A stretch of DNA of 64,000 nt. Origin: Pseudomonas sp. N40(2020). Lineage in GTDB: Bacteria > Pseudomonadota > Gammaproteobacteria > Pseudomonadales > Pseudomonadaceae. Shown here one piece after another: positions 62,871 to 64,000 of the stretch. Position 1 is the first letter of the stretch; the number at the start of each line of letters is the position of its first letter. The stretch is taken from contig NZ_JACSZV010000038.1 of assembly GCF_014472415.1 (NCBI RefSeq), positions 1-64,000 on the forward strand. The letters run 5' to 3'. Under the pieces are notes generated by a model. The model saw only the letters and a program-made list of their open reading frames with translations. It searched no databases and was not told the origin of the DNA. A program made the position numbers and the translations under genes.

Positions 62871-64000
62871 TCAGATTTTGAAACTGTCGACCAACTGCTT
62901 CAGGCGGTTGGCCTGCTGCGACAACGCATCACAATCCTTCAACGTTTCGTTGAGGTTGGCCACGCTCTGCTGGTTCAACAGGTTGATCTGGTTAACGTCG
63001 ACGTTGAGGGTTTCCACCACCGCGGTCTGCTCTTCAGTGGCGGCCGCTACCGACTGGTTCATACCGTCGATTTCGCCGATGCGCTGGGTCACGCTGACCA
63101 GACGCAAACCGGCCTGGTTGGCCACTTCAACGCTCTGCTCGCTGGATGCCTGACTGGCGTTCATGGTGGTCACCGCTTCACGCGAACCGACCTGCAGCGA
63201 AGTGATCATCTTGTGGATCTCTTCCGCCGATTCCTGGGTGCGATGGGCAAGGTTACGCACCTCATCCGCCACCACCGCAAAACCACGCCCGGCTTCACCG
63301 GCACGTGCCGCTTCGATGGCGGCGTTGAGCGCCAACAGGTTTGTCTGCTGCGAGATGCCTTTGATCACATCGAGGATGTGTCCGATGTTGTCGGTGCTGG
63401 CATTCAGGGTTTCGATCTGGGTGCACGACAGGCTGATCTTCTGCGACAACTCGGTCATTGCCAGAATGGTTTGCTCAACCACTTGGCGACCATCATCGGC
63501 CTGCTCGCTCGCGCCGCTGGCGTGCTGCGAAGCATCGGCGGCGTTGCGGGCGATTTCCTGAGTGGCGGCGCCCAGTTCGTTGATCGCCGCGGCCACGCTG
63601 TTGGTGCGTGCGCTCTGTTCGTCCGAACCGACGATGGAAGCGTTGGACGACGCCATCACCCGTTGCGACAGGTCATGGACCTGACGGGTTGCCGAAGACA
63701 CTTCAGAAATCGACGCGTGAATCCGTTCAACGAATTGGTTGAACGAGCTGCCCAGTTCGCCGAATTCGTCTTTGCTTTCTACGACCAGACGACGAGTCAG
63801 ATCGCCCTCGCCCTGAGCGATGTCCTGCATCGCGCGGCCCATGGTGGTCAGCGGACGCATCAACACGTTGATCAACAGGCTCAACAGCAGCGCAATTGCG
63901 CCCACCGCAACGAACATGGCAATCAGCGCCGAAGTACGGAACTGGCTGAGTGCGGCGTAGGCTTTATCGCGATCGATCGACAGACCGATGTACCACTGAG
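62871..64000 (-). CDS. Methyl-accepting chemotaxis protein, C-terminal part (5' end outside window)
   Basis: The frame is open to the window edge, giving 376 codons. It enters with the end of a periplasmic sensor domain (QWYIGLSIDRDKAY, typical of the last strand of a dCache domain), then a transmembrane helix (MFVAVGAIALLLSLLINVLM), HAMP (RPLTTMGRAMQDIAQGEGDL) and the signalling domain with the conserved hairpin tip (about EAARAGEAGRGFAVVADEVR). Methylation-type helices with Glu/Gln pairs are present. The ligand cannot be told because most of the sensor domain lies outside. There is no pentapeptide tether at the C-terminus (LVDSFKI). Confidence 0.93.
   Translation of the reverse strand, partial: QWYIGLSIDRDKAYAALSQFRTSALIAMFVAVGAIALLLSLLINVLMRPLTTMGRAMQDIAQGEGDLTRRLVVESKDEFGELGSSFNQFVERIHASISEVSSATRQVHDLSQRVMASSNASIVGSDEQSARTNSVAAAINELGAATQEIARNAADASQHASGASEQADDGRQVVEQTILAMTELSQKISLSCTQIETLNASTDNIGHILDVIKGISQQTNLLALNAAIEAARAGEAGRGFAVVADEVRNLAHRTQESAEEIHKMITSLQVGSREAVTTMNASQASSEQSVEVANQAGLRLVSVTQRIGEIDGMNQSVAAATEEQTAVVETLNVDVNQINLLNQQSVANLNETLKDCDALSQQANRLKQLVDSFKI

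Overview
The window looks like a Pseudomonas chromosome of the P. fluorescens group. It is GC-rich, it carries the lap adhesin locus with lapD and lapG, and it has eight REPIN-type inverted repeats of the kind scattered through fluorescent pseudomonads. The strain assignment is inference; the families are read directly from the sequence.

Layout. At 1-127 lies the right end of an IS3-family element. It is followed by a ParE/Phd-type toxin-antitoxin pair (151-755). Bases 895-4044 hold an overlapping ECF sigma factor, anti-sigma-like and VWA lipoprotein operon, then a PEBP-type periplasmic protein and a Rieske/FAD reductase. A complete pgaABCD operon for poly-N-acetylglucosamine runs leftward (12734-6357). 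Next come a DUF945 protein, a two-helix membrane protein, a MarR-controlled FUSC/HlyD/outer-membrane efflux operon (20571-15515), a RelE/Phd-type pair, a DUF2789 gene broken by one stop codon, a YbaK-like deacylase, an EmrB/EmrA/outer-membrane efflux operon with a REPIN inside the coding region of its last gene, a LysR regulator, and a sulfonate-type ABC transporter with a TauD-family dioxygenase (31511-27818).

Bases 31880-55442 are the large-adhesin locus. lapE-lapB-lapC (type I secretion) runs left and lapA (15 kb, 5011 residues) runs right. It is followed by a small conserved gene and then lapG-lapD, the periplasmic protease and c-di-GMP receptor that control release of LapA. LapA has the TAAG protease site in its N-terminal retention module, 35 consecutive repeats of exactly 300 bp, a VWA domain and RTX repeats. 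The divergent promoter region carries two facing FleQ-like sites.

After a GntR regulator with a clear promoter and operator, and a 760-base AT-rich gap, comes a four-gene operon (57110-62723): a heme-oxygenase-like protein, an AurF-like diiron N-oxygenase, an A-T-reductase NRPS and a polyketide-cyclase-like protein. Order and families match the mgo/pvf operon, which in other pseudomonads makes a diazeniumdiolate-type signal that controls virulence and toxin genes. The window ends inside a chemoreceptor gene.

Taken together, much of the window concerns surface attachment (PNAG and LapA), export of small molecules and chemical signalling. No wholly unknown system is evident. The most distinctive items are the mgo-like signal operon with its unexplained upstream region, the phase-locked LapA repeat array, the REPIN within an exporter's signal peptide, and the single-codon break in DUF2789.
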